From: Leptidea sinapis
Lineage: Eukaryota > Arthropoda > Insecta > Lepidoptera > Pieridae
Reading direction: 5' to 3'
DNA: 64,000 nt
NCBI RefSeq assembly: GCF_905404315.1
Contig: NC_066283.1
Location: 6,076,001-6,140,000, forward strand
Shown: positions 1 to 10,524 of the stretch, piece after piece
Layout: each line of letters opens with the position of its first letter
Position numbering within the stretch: position 1 is the first letter of the stretch
The notes under the pieces: generated by a model
Databases searched by the model: none
The model's input: only the letters and a program-made list of their open reading frames with translations
What the model was told of the DNA's origin: nothing
Translations under genes and position numbers: made by a program

Positions 1-20
1 TACTCCATACGTCTGACCCT

Positions 21-142
21 TTTTTTATGATAATAAGGGACAAGACGAGCAGGACGTTGAGCTGATGGTAATTGATACGCCCTGCCCATGCGCCATGCAG
101 TGCCGCTCAGGATTCTTGAAAAAGCCAAAAATTTTGAGCGGC
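21..142 (-). repeat. Ret-A retroposon, severely 5'-truncated
   Basis: Only the 3' ~120 bp of the Ret-A family is present, read on the minus strand. It keeps the T-rich run (complement of the A tail) at 21-30 and the conserved GCCGCTCAG / CTGAGCGGC hairpin arms. Loss of the 5' part is what target-primed reverse transcription typically produces. Confidence 0.8.
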
Positions 143-506
143 GTTTTTTTAAAAATTTTAACTAAACAGGCGCTTACACATATATATGAACTTACAGAGC
201 ATTACAATGTGGGCAAATTTTAAGTCACAATAACTGTACCGAGACACCCGTTTCAGTTATTGTGACAAAAATTTTTTAAAAAAAGGAAGAAGGTTGGTAG
301 TTTTCGATGTTCGTTTAGCGATTTTAAATCCTATTTTAAAAATAAATATTTTAATTTGAAAAAATATTCCGACACTAGGTTCTCGAAGAGCGCTTATATG
401 ACTATGCTAATATTAATGTTTTTTTTTTTTGGTAATGATAAGGAAGAACTTTAGTATTCTATGTAAATCTTTAGTGAAATGGCCTCTGGCGAAAATCTTT
501 ACCGAT
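143..506. other. AT-rich spacer, nothing recognised
   Basis: This stretch has long A and T runs and no open frame, repeat family or RNA signature that I can support. Confidence 0.5.
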
Positions 507-748
507 CCAAATGTTTTAAGTTTTCTTAAGTGTTAATTCCGCCAATATTTGTCTTTAAACAATTCGACACGTGACTGTTGTCTCGTGCCATAATTTGGCG
601 AGTCAACATGTCCTAAGGATGCCTCGTGCAGAGGCAAAACACGTGTCGAATTGTTTAAAGACAAATATTAGCGGAATTAACACTTAAGAAAACTTAAAAC
701 ATTTGGATAATTATGGATTTTTGCAAAGTAACGCCTACTTCAATAAAT
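507..748 (+). repeat. Rep-O foldback element with 67-bp inverted arms
   Basis: Arms at 507-573 and 640-706 are reverse complements with a single mismatch by eye. The 66-bp centre carries a degenerate form of the motif seen intact at 27475-27509. A shared outer tail (GCAAAGTAACGCCTACTTC) follows the right arm. Related copies lie at 24693, 27431, 38935 and 42485. The superfamily is not identified; a Penelope-like origin is conceivable because of the ribozyme-like core. Confidence 0.8.
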
Positions 749-1115
749 AATCTTTAGCGATTTCACCGATTTTAACAATCTACTAAATACCCTCGATGCA
801 ATGGCGACCTTGAAGGTATCACCTGCCCTAAGGTGGTACATCTGAACCATACGGGTATACAACGTAATATTAACTAGGTCTTTACATAACCTGATCACTC
901 AGCATCGTGCTGCAACCAATTTTTTGCGGCTCTTTGGAGATAATTTAATGGGATGCCATAGAGTACGGATGCCACAGATAATAATACTGTTTATTTTGTA
1001 ACCTTTGACAGTCTTTTTTTCAAGCCAAATGCAAACAGAATTTTTGTTCAATAATCTTTAGAAATATACTGTTTTACGTTATTTGGGACATAAATCAATA
1101 TTAATTATTAATAAT
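749..1115. other. Spacer, nothing recognised
   Basis: No repeat shared with the rest of the window and no coding signal were seen. Confidence 0.4.
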
Positions 1116-1266
1116 TTTATAACATTAGTGTATAGTCATCGCTCCTCGATAAATCTACGAAGTTTGAACAAAATCTGGCCGTTTAAAGTGGGCCAAAATC
1201 GCGCCCAACTGAGTCGGTTATAAACAAACATGCATACAGGTGAAGCTAAAAAAAAGTGTGTAAAAA
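1116..1266 (+). repeat. MITE-M, 3' half
   Basis: This is the right half of MITE-M, including the GGTGAAGCTAA block and the terminal GTGTGTAAAA. The left part, with the ACACGCTTTTTAT terminus, is missing. Confidence 0.7.
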
Positions 1267-1618
1267 TACATAACCTTTATACAACTGTAAGATAAACGCA
1301 ACACCGAAATCGTGCGAAACAGGAAACTTATTTAAAAAAAAGGGAACAGACGTATTATTAGCTCATTTCAAAAGGTCTAATAGGAACTTAATGTAGGAAA
1401 TAAAATAAAATCAATAAAGGTGATTTCCTCTTTAAATTTAAAATTATTCCTCAGTTAAAGTGTTTTTAGTTTTATTTAGTTGTTTTTCCTTCACTCGCTG
1501 TAGTGGGTAGCATACCTACCTACAATACGAGTATATAAAAAAAGCCTGGTTATGAATCCCAAAGTAAATTGAATAGCAAATTCTTCGTCATTTGAAATTG
1601 TGCTTTTCAAGTTAGATA
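1267..1618. other. AT-rich spacer
   Basis: Nothing beyond base-composition bias can be supported here. Confidence 0.4.
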
Positions 1619-1732
1619 TTTTTTTTATCGAATAGGAGGACAAACGAGCGTACGGGTCACCTGTTGTTAAGTGATCACCGCCGCCCACAATCACATGAGC
1701 GGAATCACATGCGTTGCCGTCCTTTAAGGACG
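1619..1732 (-). mobile_element. LINE-B 3' end, antisense
   Basis: This is the 3' terminus of LINE-B in reverse: T-run, GTCACCTGTTGTTAAGTGAT, then the region encoding the last residues of the reverse transcriptase C-terminus. It is 5'-truncated. The same sequence ends the copies at 2556, 13250 and 53370. Confidence 0.75.
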
Positions 1733-2555
1733 GTTTATTGAACTATGTCTTATTGAAGAATCCTTTTTATTTATACTTTTGACCATCGCAAAGTATTACA
1801 GAAATACTTAGAAGAATAACGAAGAATTATTGTTTTATTTCCCTTGAAATAAATTAATAATAGCAAATTAGTCGTGCTTTTCAACTAAGCTATTAAACTA
1901 TTTCATATTGCAGATAAGTTTTAATTTAGATATTACTTTTGACTGACTGATATATTATGTAATATAAATATTAAGAATTAATTGAATGATAATATAAATA
2001 CTTAAAACAATATCGAAGAATAATTTTTTAATGATAAAAGATCTGTGCGTCGCCTACTCTGTAAGGTTTTTGAACTCGCTTCATTCACATTTGTAAGTTC
2101 ATACTGACCTCAATCAAGTTTCGCAAGCAAGCCTGCCTTCACAGAATGTCCTAACTACAAGACTAGGTTTTCAAAAATACACTTTAAAGTGTATGTGTTA
2201 AAACATATTTTAGGATGCAGTGTTGTTGCAATTATGTCAGGATTTGTGGACGTGATTTACAATTCGATTAGTCGCGCCCTTTTATGACAAATTGTCGTTT
2301 ACGGACCGCTGCGTTTTTATTGTGGGGACATGCCTTAATGTACGGGACGAAGGAAGTGGTTCTAGAATTGCTTGAAGTACCTCATTTACCTTTGTTGGCT
2401 AATGGCTTTGACTATTTTTATAGAATCACATTGAAGGTTTTTTAGCAAAGAGACGGTATCCTTTCATGTGAATAGCCTTATTGGTTGTATATTTTCGGTT
2501 ATTAGTTTTTAACTACAACCTAAAAAAATATAACCACCTTCGACGTTCACTTCCA
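1733..2555. other. Spacer, nothing recognised
   Basis: About 820 bp without a repeat family found elsewhere in the window. It is AT-rich with no convincing coding frame. Confidence 0.4.
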
Positions 2556-2868
2556 AATTCCACCTTCGCAGGACACGCCACAAGTTAGGATATCATCACC
2601 ACCATCTGGATTCGTGGCGGTCCTCCACAGTGCGGTTTTCAAGGAGCTTTCTTCCTCGTACTACAAAGCTGTGGAATGAGCTTCCTTGTGCGGTGTTTCC
2701 GGGAGAATACGACATGGGTACCTTCGAAAAAAGCGCATACACCTTCCTTAAAGGCCGGCAACGCTCTTGTGATTCCTCTGGTGTTGCAAGAGAGTGTGGG
2801 CGGCGGTGATCACCTAACACCAGGTGACCCGTACGTTCGTTTGTCCTGCTATTCCATAAAAAAAATAT
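2556..2868 (+). mobile_element. LINE-B fragment: reverse transcriptase C-terminus and 3' end
   Basis: The plus strand encodes the carboxyl end of a non-LTR retrotransposon reverse transcriptase, including RFSRSFLPRTTKLWNELP and GTFEKSAYTFLKGRQRSC, then a stop, a short 3' UTR and an A run. This tail resembles CR1/Jockey-group LINEs. It is 5'-truncated, so it cannot be autonomous. Confidence 0.8.
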
Positions 2869-2889
2869 AATTTTAATTTCAAAGGCTTA

Positions 2890-3125
2890 CTTGTTTCACT
2901 CGATTGTATTAAAAATGCAGTCATTGATAGATTGACAGATGACGGCTATAATCTTGTTAAAAAACGGAGAAAGCCGAAATCCACTACGTTTAAAGCAACT
3001 GTTCGCATTCTAACTTAGCCGGATTATACTTCGTCGCCCAATTGTAATTCCTATTTCAAACTTATGTCAAATCTCTCTGCACGTATCATACTAAACTTTA
3101 CTTTCTTAGGCAGTCTTGCCTCTTA
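2890..3125 (+). repeat. AA repeat copy
   Basis: This belongs to a family of at least five copies (also 23830, 30205, 31020, 33566). The shared core includes GATTGACAGATGACGGCTAT and a downstream GGATTATACTTCGTCG. No terminal structure is certain and the superfamily is unknown. Confidence 0.65.
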
Positions 3126-3138
3126 TAATACATATATA

Positions 3139-4219
3139 TCTTAATATATATAAATTACATGACACGTTGTTTTTCCGCGATAGACTCCTAAACTAATGAA
3201 CGGATTTTAATGGGGATTACTTCATGGAGTGCAGTTTGGTCCAACTTGAGAGATAGGATAGGTTTTATTTCGATTTGGGACCCATAATTATTTTTATTTT
3301 CAATATTTGTTTTGTATGGTATAGGCATTAAGTAAATATTGCATAATATGTAGATGAACTTGAATTGTTTTGTTATTCGGTAGATTTCTCGTGACAGGTA
3401 TCGTCATGCTCGCTGAAATGCCTCTGCTTGTGGCGGCGACGTGGGGCGGGTCGTTCCCTTCCCTAAAATATGGTCGAGGGAGGCGATGGCTGGTCCATGC
3501 GTCATGCTCGTGAACGGGTGCTACTCGTGGGGGCTGGATGATCTTGTTACCGGGAGGTCTGCTTGATGTGTTTTTTTATTATTATTATTTCCTTTAAAGT
3601 TAAAGTTATTATACAAGTATTTTATTTTATGAAATGCTCACATAATGCCTCTATTTATTTACGGTATGTGTGGATTGATGCATCTACTATACTTAATAAC
3701 TCTTGTGTTTATAAGTATTAATTTACTTTTTTTTCTTTTTTTGACTTACTCATGTAAGCCTTTCAGTTTTTGACATTTGAGTATTTTTGTTGCGTCACTT
3801 TGCATATATTGTAATTAAAATGATTTGTGAAACAACTAAAATGTAAATCTTGACTTAAAAGAGTGGCAATGAGTTTCTTGCTACTTCTTCTCATTAGCTC
3901 AACCCTTTACGAAGTAGCGGTAAATTCAATAAGAAACAATATTTTTATATTTTTTTTTGACATTCATAAGTGTCATTTCTGTGACCTACATGAATAAAGT
4001 GTTTTTGAATTTGAATTTGAATTTTGAATTATGGACATATTTTCTATGAGAGAATTTAGTGACGCACGGTTTGACAGTTCCGCTGTGAAACAATTTAATT
4101 ATAACAACAGGGAGCATTTTTTACGAAATAATTCTTGATGTTTTCAAATATTATTGGCAAATTCCTATAAAATAGTATATTTTTACTATTTACAGAACAA
4201 CGTCTGTCGGGTCAGCTAG
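3139..4219 (+). mobile_element. Hel-F Helitron-like element, split by LINE-L2
   Basis: The 5' end is TCTTAATATATATAAATTAC. The 3' end is a hairpin, ACAGA-ACAACG-TCTGT, then GGGTCAGCTAG and a flanking T. A LINE occupies 3320-4029; without it the element would be about 370 bp, matching the copy at 35002-35371. TC start, 3' hairpin, CTAG end and A/T insertion site are Helitron hallmarks. No Rep/helicase is encoded. Confidence 0.75.
3320..4029 (+). mobile_element. LINE-L2, 5'-truncated 3' end inside Hel-F
   Basis: This 710-bp insertion is flanked by TATGG at 3315-3319 and 4030-4034, consistent with a short target-site duplication. It ends in TTTGAA repeats, a tail typical of CR1-like LINEs, and appears to be largely 3' UTR. 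Reverse copies occur at 11900-12200 and 50740-51548. Confidence 0.75.
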
Positions 4220-4289
4220 TATAATATTTATATAATTGTTAATTACTATATTCAGTTGGCTATGTTGTTATATGATTCATATCCGCATG

Positions 4290-4376
4290 TCAAAACACCT
4301 TTACAAACTGATATACCTAGCTTCATGGCGTTTATCAAGTGTTGTTGAAATATGTTATGATATGTTGTTGTCACTG
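4290..4376 (+). repeat. Short repeat shared with 47580-47660
   Basis: The blocks CTTTACAAACTGATATACC and CAAGTGTTGTTGAAATATG recur with few changes near 47590. In that copy it precedes a LINE-like tail, so this may be LINE 3' UTR. Confidence 0.5.
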
Positions 4377-4671
4377 CCTGTGGTAAACAAAAATTTACAT
4401 CTATTTCTTATGCGGATTTATTTGACTTACAAATATTTGTATGCCCGAAACTGGCAGTTAAGTAGATTATAAGTATTTCCTTTATCAATTTTTAAGATGT
4501 AAACACTTAGTCCTGCAAATATTTATCTCGGATTATGTACTTTTTTATACGTCCTTTCTTTGTTCCTCGTTTGTTTTTTGTTTTACGAGTCAAAACATAT
4601 ATTTGTAAATAGTAAGTAAATTTGTTCAATTTAAGTTTTTATTCTATACTTTATCGGAAAGCTTTTTACAA
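4377..4671. other. Spacer
   Basis: No repeat or gene was recognised. Confidence 0.4.
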
Positions 4672-4742
4672 GCGTCGTTGGTACAACAGGTAGACTCTCA
4701 CCACGGAGCCCCAGGTTCGATCCTCGCTCACCGCGTTACAAT
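4672..4742 (+). repeat. tRNA-like SINE head
   Basis: The sequence has an A-box-like TTGGTACAACAGG and a good B box (GGTTCGATCC) at tRNA-like spacing. No acceptor stem forms, so it is read as a SINE promoter remnant and not a tRNA gene. Confidence 0.55.
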
Positions 4743-4834
4743 GTGTTTTCGGTTTTCTAATCTATATGTATGTTTATTCGACGAGATTATGAGCCCCGAT
4801 ATATATCAACGATTCAAATATCGGAATACAGATA

Positions 4835-4982
4835 AATCCTCTTGACAATGATATATTTAATACAATATACTTAATTAAACATACATAAATACATATAAAC
4901 ATACTTAAATACATATAAACATCCATGACTCGGAAACAAACATCTATATTATCATATGAATGATTACATCTTATAGTGACCG
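4835..4982 (-). repeat. SINE-K body fragment, antisense
   Basis: This is the reverse complement of the SINE-K body: GACAATGATATATTTAATAC, repeated ACATACATAAATAC blocks, and CATGACTCGGAAACAAAC. The tRNA-like head is missing. A complete plus-strand copy lies at 28815-29115. Confidence 0.75.
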
Positions 4983-5083
4983 TATCAATTTGAAAAATCC
5001 GTAATGTTTTAAATAAATAGGTTAATTTGGCATGGCACAATATATCTTTTCGTTATTTAAAATACAACGTATCTCACAAGTAA

Positions 5084-5407
5084 TCTATACTAATATATAA
5101 AGCTGCAGTGTTTGTTTGTTTGTTTGAACGCGCTAATCTCTGGTACTACTGGTCCGATTTGAATGATTCTTTCAGTGTTTTTTTTTTTCAAAATTAGGGA
5201 TCCGTAATAAAATTGCTATTTTGTAACACAAGGTGTAAAATCGAAAACCAATTTTTTCGTGCGCTGCAAAAAATTTTGACAATAGAACAAAATTATGTAC
5301 AGGCATAATATAGGTATAGGTATAATATAGGCAATATTTTATTACTTATAAAACTATCGCGTGAATTATACTTTATATGGCAAAACAACGTTTGCCGGGT
5401 CAGCTAG
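5084..5407 (+). mobile_element. Hel-D Helitron-like element, complete
   Basis: The element begins TCTATACTAATATATAAAGC after an A. It ends with the hairpin GGCAAA-ACAACG-TTTGCC, then GGGTCAGCTAG before a T. A (TTTG)n tract lies near the 5' end. No coding capacity is seen. Other copies lie at 12313, 52095 and 60213. Confidence 0.85.
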
Positions 5408-5486
5408 TACATAATATGTCCCTTAATTAAGTATATTTTATTATTCAAACAAAACAAATCTTATAACTATATTTACAATACTACGA

Positions 5487-5952
5487 CTACATAAAATTAA
5501 AACTATCATTACGTGGAAGCGTACCAAGAATACTGGCAGCATTACCGCGTTGGATAGCAAGGCTGATCCGTTGACCGAAATAGCTGCCAGCGCTTGGGTT
5601 TCCAGCCTTATTGAGGCGCGAAGATAGTATTTTTAACATTCTCCGCGCCTCTGGGCCCCACGGGCCAAGTGTCTTGACACCAAACGGCACAAAGATGTAT
5701 AACTCACTGAGACCAACATATTTGCGACGCTTGCTGTCTTCGGCAGTCGAAGCAGCAGCCCCAGCTACAACTGACGTAACTTGGACATGAGAAGGAGCCA
5801 GAGTGTCGACGCAAGTAGAGTCCCACACCAGCGCCCTTCCCCGTGCCCAAGCCACCAGCGTCATTCCATCAGGACGCTTGCCATCGCGGCGGGTAATACC
5901 ATTTGGCTCTAAAACAGCTGGTATATTAAGAGCGGCAAATGCCCTGCGGATG
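5487..5952 (-). pseudogene. C-terminal fragment of a LINE-type polyprotein
   Basis: An open minus-strand frame of about 150 codons continues past its first ATG toward position 5952, where a stop ends it. It contains KRPDGMTLVAW, LVWDSTCVDTLAPSH, FVPFGVKTLGPWGPEA and QRISLAIQRGNAASILGTL. I recognise this as the carboxyl region found after the reverse transcriptase in a class of invertebrate non-LTR elements. The PDG...LVWD.T arrangement recalls a PD-(D/E)XK nuclease, but that is inference. The upstream reverse transcriptase is absent. Confidence 0.6.
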
Positions 5953-6477
5953 ACTACATAATATTATATAACACTCGATTGTTTTGTTAGTTACATTAGA
6001 TTCTTAAAATGAATGTTCGAAAATTACGTGAACTGCTTCAAGAAAATGATATGCTACTTCTTTTTAAAGCCAAGATTGTTTGAATTAATATTATTGACAA
6101 CCTTGAAGAGCTAAATAGGTGTTGCTGAAGAATGAGCTGCCTACAGTATTGTATCAGCATTGTGATGCACCCACCGACTGGAACCTTGATCTATTCATCA
6201 TTACAACTACTGTTTACTACACTTTGTTCCGCAAAAACCTTCAAATGCTGCCTGTGATAATCATAGGGCTATCACGCGTATGCATATTGGTTAATTTTAA
6301 ATAGTTTGACTGAATATAGACGAGAGAATTTATTGAACCAAATACTGGCTTCATCTGTATTTTGAATACACCAGTATTTTTTTATTTTAATTTATCATGA
6401 TTTGGGGATTTCAATGCACCTAAATCCTAGGATCTATTGTGTCCCCTTCTTGCGCTAGCGCGCCTGCTCTCAAACTT
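5953..6477. other. Spacer
   Basis: An AT-rich stretch with only chance open frames. Confidence 0.4.
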
Positions 6478-6830
6478 AAACCTTAAGGAGGAGAATCGAG
6501 GCTACTAACTAGGATGCGTGTTATTGTGCCAAGATTTAAATTATATCCTCGAGACCTACTTTTAGAAGGCGTAGGATCCTCAGAGGGTCCAGGCAGGGCA
6601 CGTCCTCTGCTTTGAGTGAATCTAAGATCAGCCCAGTCTGATTCTGGCAATGGCTTCGCATTCCAGAAGAATGTGTATGGGGTCTTCAGTGGCTTCGCAG
6701 CAGAATCTGCACAGGTTTGATTCACTGAGACCCATTCTGGCTAGGTGCCCATTCAGCTTGCAATGGCCGGATAGGAACCCTGTGAGGGTTCTCAGTTGTG
6801 TCCTGTCCAAGCCTATGCATACACCAGTAT
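6478..6830 (-). pseudogene. LINE C-terminus with CCHC zinc knuckle
   Basis: The minus strand encodes LTGFLSGHCKLNGHLARMGL followed by C-x2-C-x8-H-x4-C (ending HILLEC). This is the post-RNase H zinc-knuckle tail of R1/I/LOA-type non-LTR retrotransposons. The frame breaks after the knuckle; a second frame continues to about 6483. It is 5'-truncated and non-functional. Confidence 0.7.
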
Positions 6831-6901
6831 TTAAAACAAGGGGGGAAAAACTAAAAATTTACTATTTTCTTATTTGAAGCCAAATTCTTAGATAACTTAT
6901 T

Positions 6902-7430
6902 CGTCTAGATAGAGTATCTTGCTGAGAGACAACCGATGAAAACAGGCCAGGAATATTAGTTTAGTGTGCGTGACTAGCTACGTCTTACACTCGCAATTTG
7001 TATGACACTTTGTGTTAGTATAGTTAACACACTGACCTGTGTAAATACCACTGGACAGGCTGGTGTTTGAAAGCAATTTTTTGTGCCTATTTAAAGCGCC
7101 ACTCGCGAGCGTCCACTAATTTTGAGGTATAATACAAATGGCTGCGAGAGAAACGTACAATACTCTGAAGTATTTTTGCATTTTGAATTAATTTCGGTCG
7201 GTTTACGTGTTATTTATACTTCAGGAATCAACGTAAACGTTGTCATCACTGGTTTTAGTTCCGCAGACTCTCGCTACATGACCAACAGCGCCAAAATGGC
7301 GAATATCAAACAGGCACAAAAGCACTTGGTAGTAGGAAGCAGTAGAAAGAGGTCAGTGAGTTAACTCTATTTTTTTTGACGTTTTCACAACTGTCATAGT
7401 CTAAGTTTCTAGATGTATAAATTATCTAAG
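6902..7430 (-). mobile_element. MITE-J copy interrupted by MITE-Y
   Basis: Left part 6902-7023 and right part 7365-7430 align with the uninterrupted copy at 43425-43650. The ends share a TCTAGATAGA-type inverted block. Typical J blocks such as ACGTCTTACACTCGC and TTTTCACAACTGTC are present. Confidence 0.65.
7028..7360. mobile_element. MITE-Y with TTAA target duplication
   Basis: A 333-bp insertion lies between TTAA at 7024-7027 and TTAA at 7361-7364. Its ends are inverted: CACACTGACCT on the left and AGGTCAGTGAG on the right. A TTAA duplication points to the piggyBac or Kolobok groups. It codes for nothing recognisable. Confidence 0.7.
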
Positions 7431-7530
7431 TACAAATTGTTAATATAAAAAAAAATATCTAAGCAAATTTTTATTATTGATTGAAGGTGAAAAAACGACT
7501 ATCAATAAGTGAAGTTACTATCTACAAAAG

Positions 7531-7847
7531 TTTTTTTATTATTATATTGATGGACGAGACGAGCAGGACGTTCAGCTGTTCGAAATTGCCCTGCCCATCA
7601 CAATGCAGTGCCGTTCAGGATTCTCGAAAAACACAAAAATTCTGAGCGGGACTACAATTGCGCTCGTCACCTTGAGACATAAGATGTCTCATTTGCCCAG
7701 TAATTTCTCTAGCTACGACGCCCTTCAGACCGCAACAGAGTAATATTTACATATTACTGCTTCACGGCAGAAATAGACGCCGTTGTGATTATTATATAAA
7801 TTACCCAAAATCTAGCCGGCATCCTGTGCAAAGGAGCCTCCCACTGG
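7531..7847 (-). repeat. Ret-A retroposon, near full length
   Basis: The T-run at the left marks the A tail on the minus strand, and the CCAGTGG 5' terminus lies at 7841-7847. The conserved hairpins can be traced. An extra ATTATATAAA sits within the GGTACC region. Confidence 0.8.
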
Positions 7848-7992
7848 CAAGTTTTATAACATTTGTATGTATAAGTGTTCCGCTAGAAAAATATTTTTTT
7901 TTCTATTTAATATTGTATAATATTGTTTTATTTTTGTATAATATAATTTACTTTCAATTTATTTTTCTTCCGACAAGTAGAAAGAAAACTGC

Positions 7993-8092
7993 AAGTCGTA
8001 GCTGTCATGCACACTAAAGTAATAAACCTAGCCTGTTTTTATGCGTTGTCTAACAGCAAGAGGCTCTATCTAGATGTATAAATTATTTAAGA
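7993..8092 (+). repeat. MITE-J, 3' part
   Basis: It contains ACACTAAAGTAATAAACC and the terminal AGGCTCTATCTAGATG. The left half is missing. Confidence 0.6.
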
Positions 8093-8275
8093 TCTTAAAT
8101 ATCACTTCACTCTATACTAGAAGGAGGTTATAGACTCAATGGTGTCGGAAAATCGTAGCACTGTGCGTGTGTTTCTTTTATGTTCATTTGTTAATTTTAA
8201 TATTTTTTATTAAATTATTATCTCAAGATGACAGAAAAGATAAACTTAATTTAATTAAAAAAATAATCAAAATAA

Positions 8276-8475
8276 CTATATATTTATATATAAAATTATA
8301 AAGTCTAAAGTTTGTGAGTTTGGTTGTTTGTTGCTCTTACACGGCTGAACCGATTTGGCCTAAAGTTAAAATGATGAATTATACCTTAGAATATCACATA
8401 GGCTATATTTTATTGTTTTTTAACCTTATGTTTTAATATTTTATAGGTTGATTAAAAAACATATACAGGCTATTA
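8276..8475 (+). mobile_element. Helitron-like 5' region
   Basis: A TATATATAAAATTATAAAG start is followed by a TTTG-rich stretch and CGGCTGAACCGATTTGG, the layout of the 5' end of Hel-D relatives. No CTAG-type 3' end is recognisable. Confidence 0.45.
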
Positions 8476-9081
8476 TCGCGCTCCAAGGAGGCATAGTATT
8501 TATTTATTTATTTAAATAAAATTGCGTTACATGCGACTTAGTTACTAAACAAAATTGTAGTACTAAATAATTATCACGTACACCTCGTAAGGCATAGCAA
8601 TGAACGACAGAGAGGCAGACATTCAAATATTTTTTTCCTCTAAATATTCACTAATAGAATAGTAACTTTTTTCCAACAGTAACTTTTTCAAAGAGCCTAT
8701 GAATTTTTTAATATTGGTTTCGGCTTTTAAGTGTTCTAAAAAAACTTATTTAGATTTAGTTTGCATAAGATTATCTTTATAGCGAGGTGTGTTGTGCCGC
8801 GACACGTCCATGATTTTAGTGTGTAGAATGTACTTTTGCTGCTATATAGCCTCCACGCGAACGACGTCACGGGCAGCAACTAGTTTATAATAATTCATCA
8901 GAAGTAATATAAATTAAAAGCCCACGGTCGTCCAACTGAAATGGTTGGCGCCGAATCATAACGCTTTTCATTAATATAACATTGAATGTGTTTGGCGTCA
9001 CAGACAATCAAACTATTGACGCACTTAACGATAGATGTGATTATATTCTAGATTTGGGCAGAGTCATTGAAATATTCCGTC
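8476..9081. other. Spacer with TATTTA tract
   Basis: The TTTATTTATTTATTTAAA tract near 8500 may be a reversed LINE tail. The rest contains no recognised family. Confidence 0.35.
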
Positions 9082-9161
9082 GTTTTTTTTAATGAAAATA
9101 AGGGACGAGACGAGCAGTACGTTCAGCTGATGGTAATTGATGCGCCCTGCTCATTACAATG
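9082..9161 (-). repeat. Ret-A, 3' 80 bp only
   Basis: A 5'-truncated Ret-A stub directly abuts MITE-J. A second, nearly full-length Ret-A follows on the other side. Confidence 0.75.
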
Positions 9162-9303
9162 CTGTGAATACGTCGATAAATAGCGGTGAACTGTTAACCT
9201 CTATTTTCAGCAACACACGCACACTAAAACAAAGCGACATGCGTTTCGCGAGTGTAAGACGTAGCTTGTCACGCACACAATTGTAATAAACCTGGCCTGT
9301 TGT
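9162..9303 (+). repeat. MITE-J, partial
   Basis: It carries CTGTTAACCTCTATTTT, GCGAGTGTAAGACGTAGC and AATAAACCTGGCCTG. It is cut at the right by the next Ret-A, as in the copy at 58618-58750. Confidence 0.65.
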
Positions 9304-9622
9304 CATGCGTTGACTTTTTTTATGAAAATAAGGCACGTGACTATCAAGACGTTCAGCTGATGGTAATGGATACACCCTGCCCATTTCAATGCAAGTGCCG
9401 CTCAGGATTTTTGAAAAATCTCGAAAATTCTGAGCGGCACAACTATAGCGCTCGTCACCTCATAATATGTTAAGTCTCATTTGCCCAGTAAGTTCGCAAG
9501 CTACGGCGCATTTCAGAACGAAACACAATAATGTTTACACATTACTGTTTCACGGCAGAAATAGGCGCCGTTGTGGTACCCATAATCGAGCCGGCATCGT
9601 GTTCAAAGGAGACTCCCACAGG
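9304..9622 (-). repeat. Ret-A retroposon, near full length
   Basis: It runs from the T-rich end at 9307 to the GACTCCCACAGG terminus. All three conserved hairpins are recognisable, including CAATAATGT-TTAC-ACATTACTG. Confidence 0.8.
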
Positions 9623-9629
9623 TAATAAA

Positions 9630-10099
9630 TTAAAAGGATTCTTATTTTAATTAGGCTCTGCGGACCCACTTGCCATTCTAATACCATTTGAGAGCGTTTT
9701 ATGCAGCCTGAAATCCGCTTTTAAAGCCCCGTATTCATGGTAAACGTTTGTTTAGGAACAGTTGATCAACATTGTTGGTGAGTGGCGAGAATGTTGCTAG
9801 CAACTATGTTTAAATCAATAAAGGTTGTCCACATGCCAGTCTGCGTTAAAATGTTGCCCGAGGAGGTAGTGTTGTTGTGTTCTCTGTATCTGATGTCTTT
9901 TTGATGAGGATTTCTTATAAAAAAAAAGAGAAAAAGGTGGTGGATTCGAAACTATCTTTTGCAAAGAGGAAATTTGATGAGTGACCTCAGAATCAGAATG
10001 GATCATTTGGTAACTTTACGAGAATGTCGAAAAGTGATATCGAACATGTTCTGGAAATGATTGGTCCATGAATAGCCAAAAGGGAAACAAATATTCGTC
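9630..10099. other. Spacer, nothing recognised
   Basis: No family was matched and no convincing coding frame was seen. Confidence 0.4.
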
Positions 10100-10275
10100 A
10101 GCCGGTTTCACCTCAAACGAGGCTGGCTATTACATTACGGTATCTAAGATTCTTGAAGAATGTTGCTCGCAACATCGACTTACAGCTAATCCGTCAAAGA
10201 CCACGCAGTTACTCTTCACCAACAAACGCAGCCTTGCAGCCCCACCAACAAATTCGCGTCTTGGTAATACTTAAA
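10100..10275 (+). pseudogene. LINE reverse transcriptase palm fragment
   Basis: The plus frame encodes ILEECCSQHRLTANPSKTTQ followed by LLFTNKR. The pattern LxxNPxKTxxxLFT is the segment after the FADD box in non-LTR reverse transcriptases. No catalytic box is present, so it is a short dead remnant. Confidence 0.5.
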
Positions 10276-10524
10276 CTGAAACACAGGAATAGGGTACAGG
10301 TAGGGTATGGGTATAATTTACTTACTTGCTGTGATTTAAAAGTACCATGATGATTATAAGTAGTGTTTAACTAAAAAAAACTCTTAATTATTTAATTTTT
10401 AAGTGTTGCTTACTAAAAAAGTGTATTTGAGTTGATTTTTGATAAGTATTACATAATACTTACTTTAGAAAGATGTTAATTTTGTTAAAAATAAACAAAG
10501 AATAAATGATTAGAGGTATTATTG

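Noticed and set aside
2596..2820. Minus-strand frame over LINE-B
   Set aside because: It is the antisense shadow of the reverse transcriptase frame.
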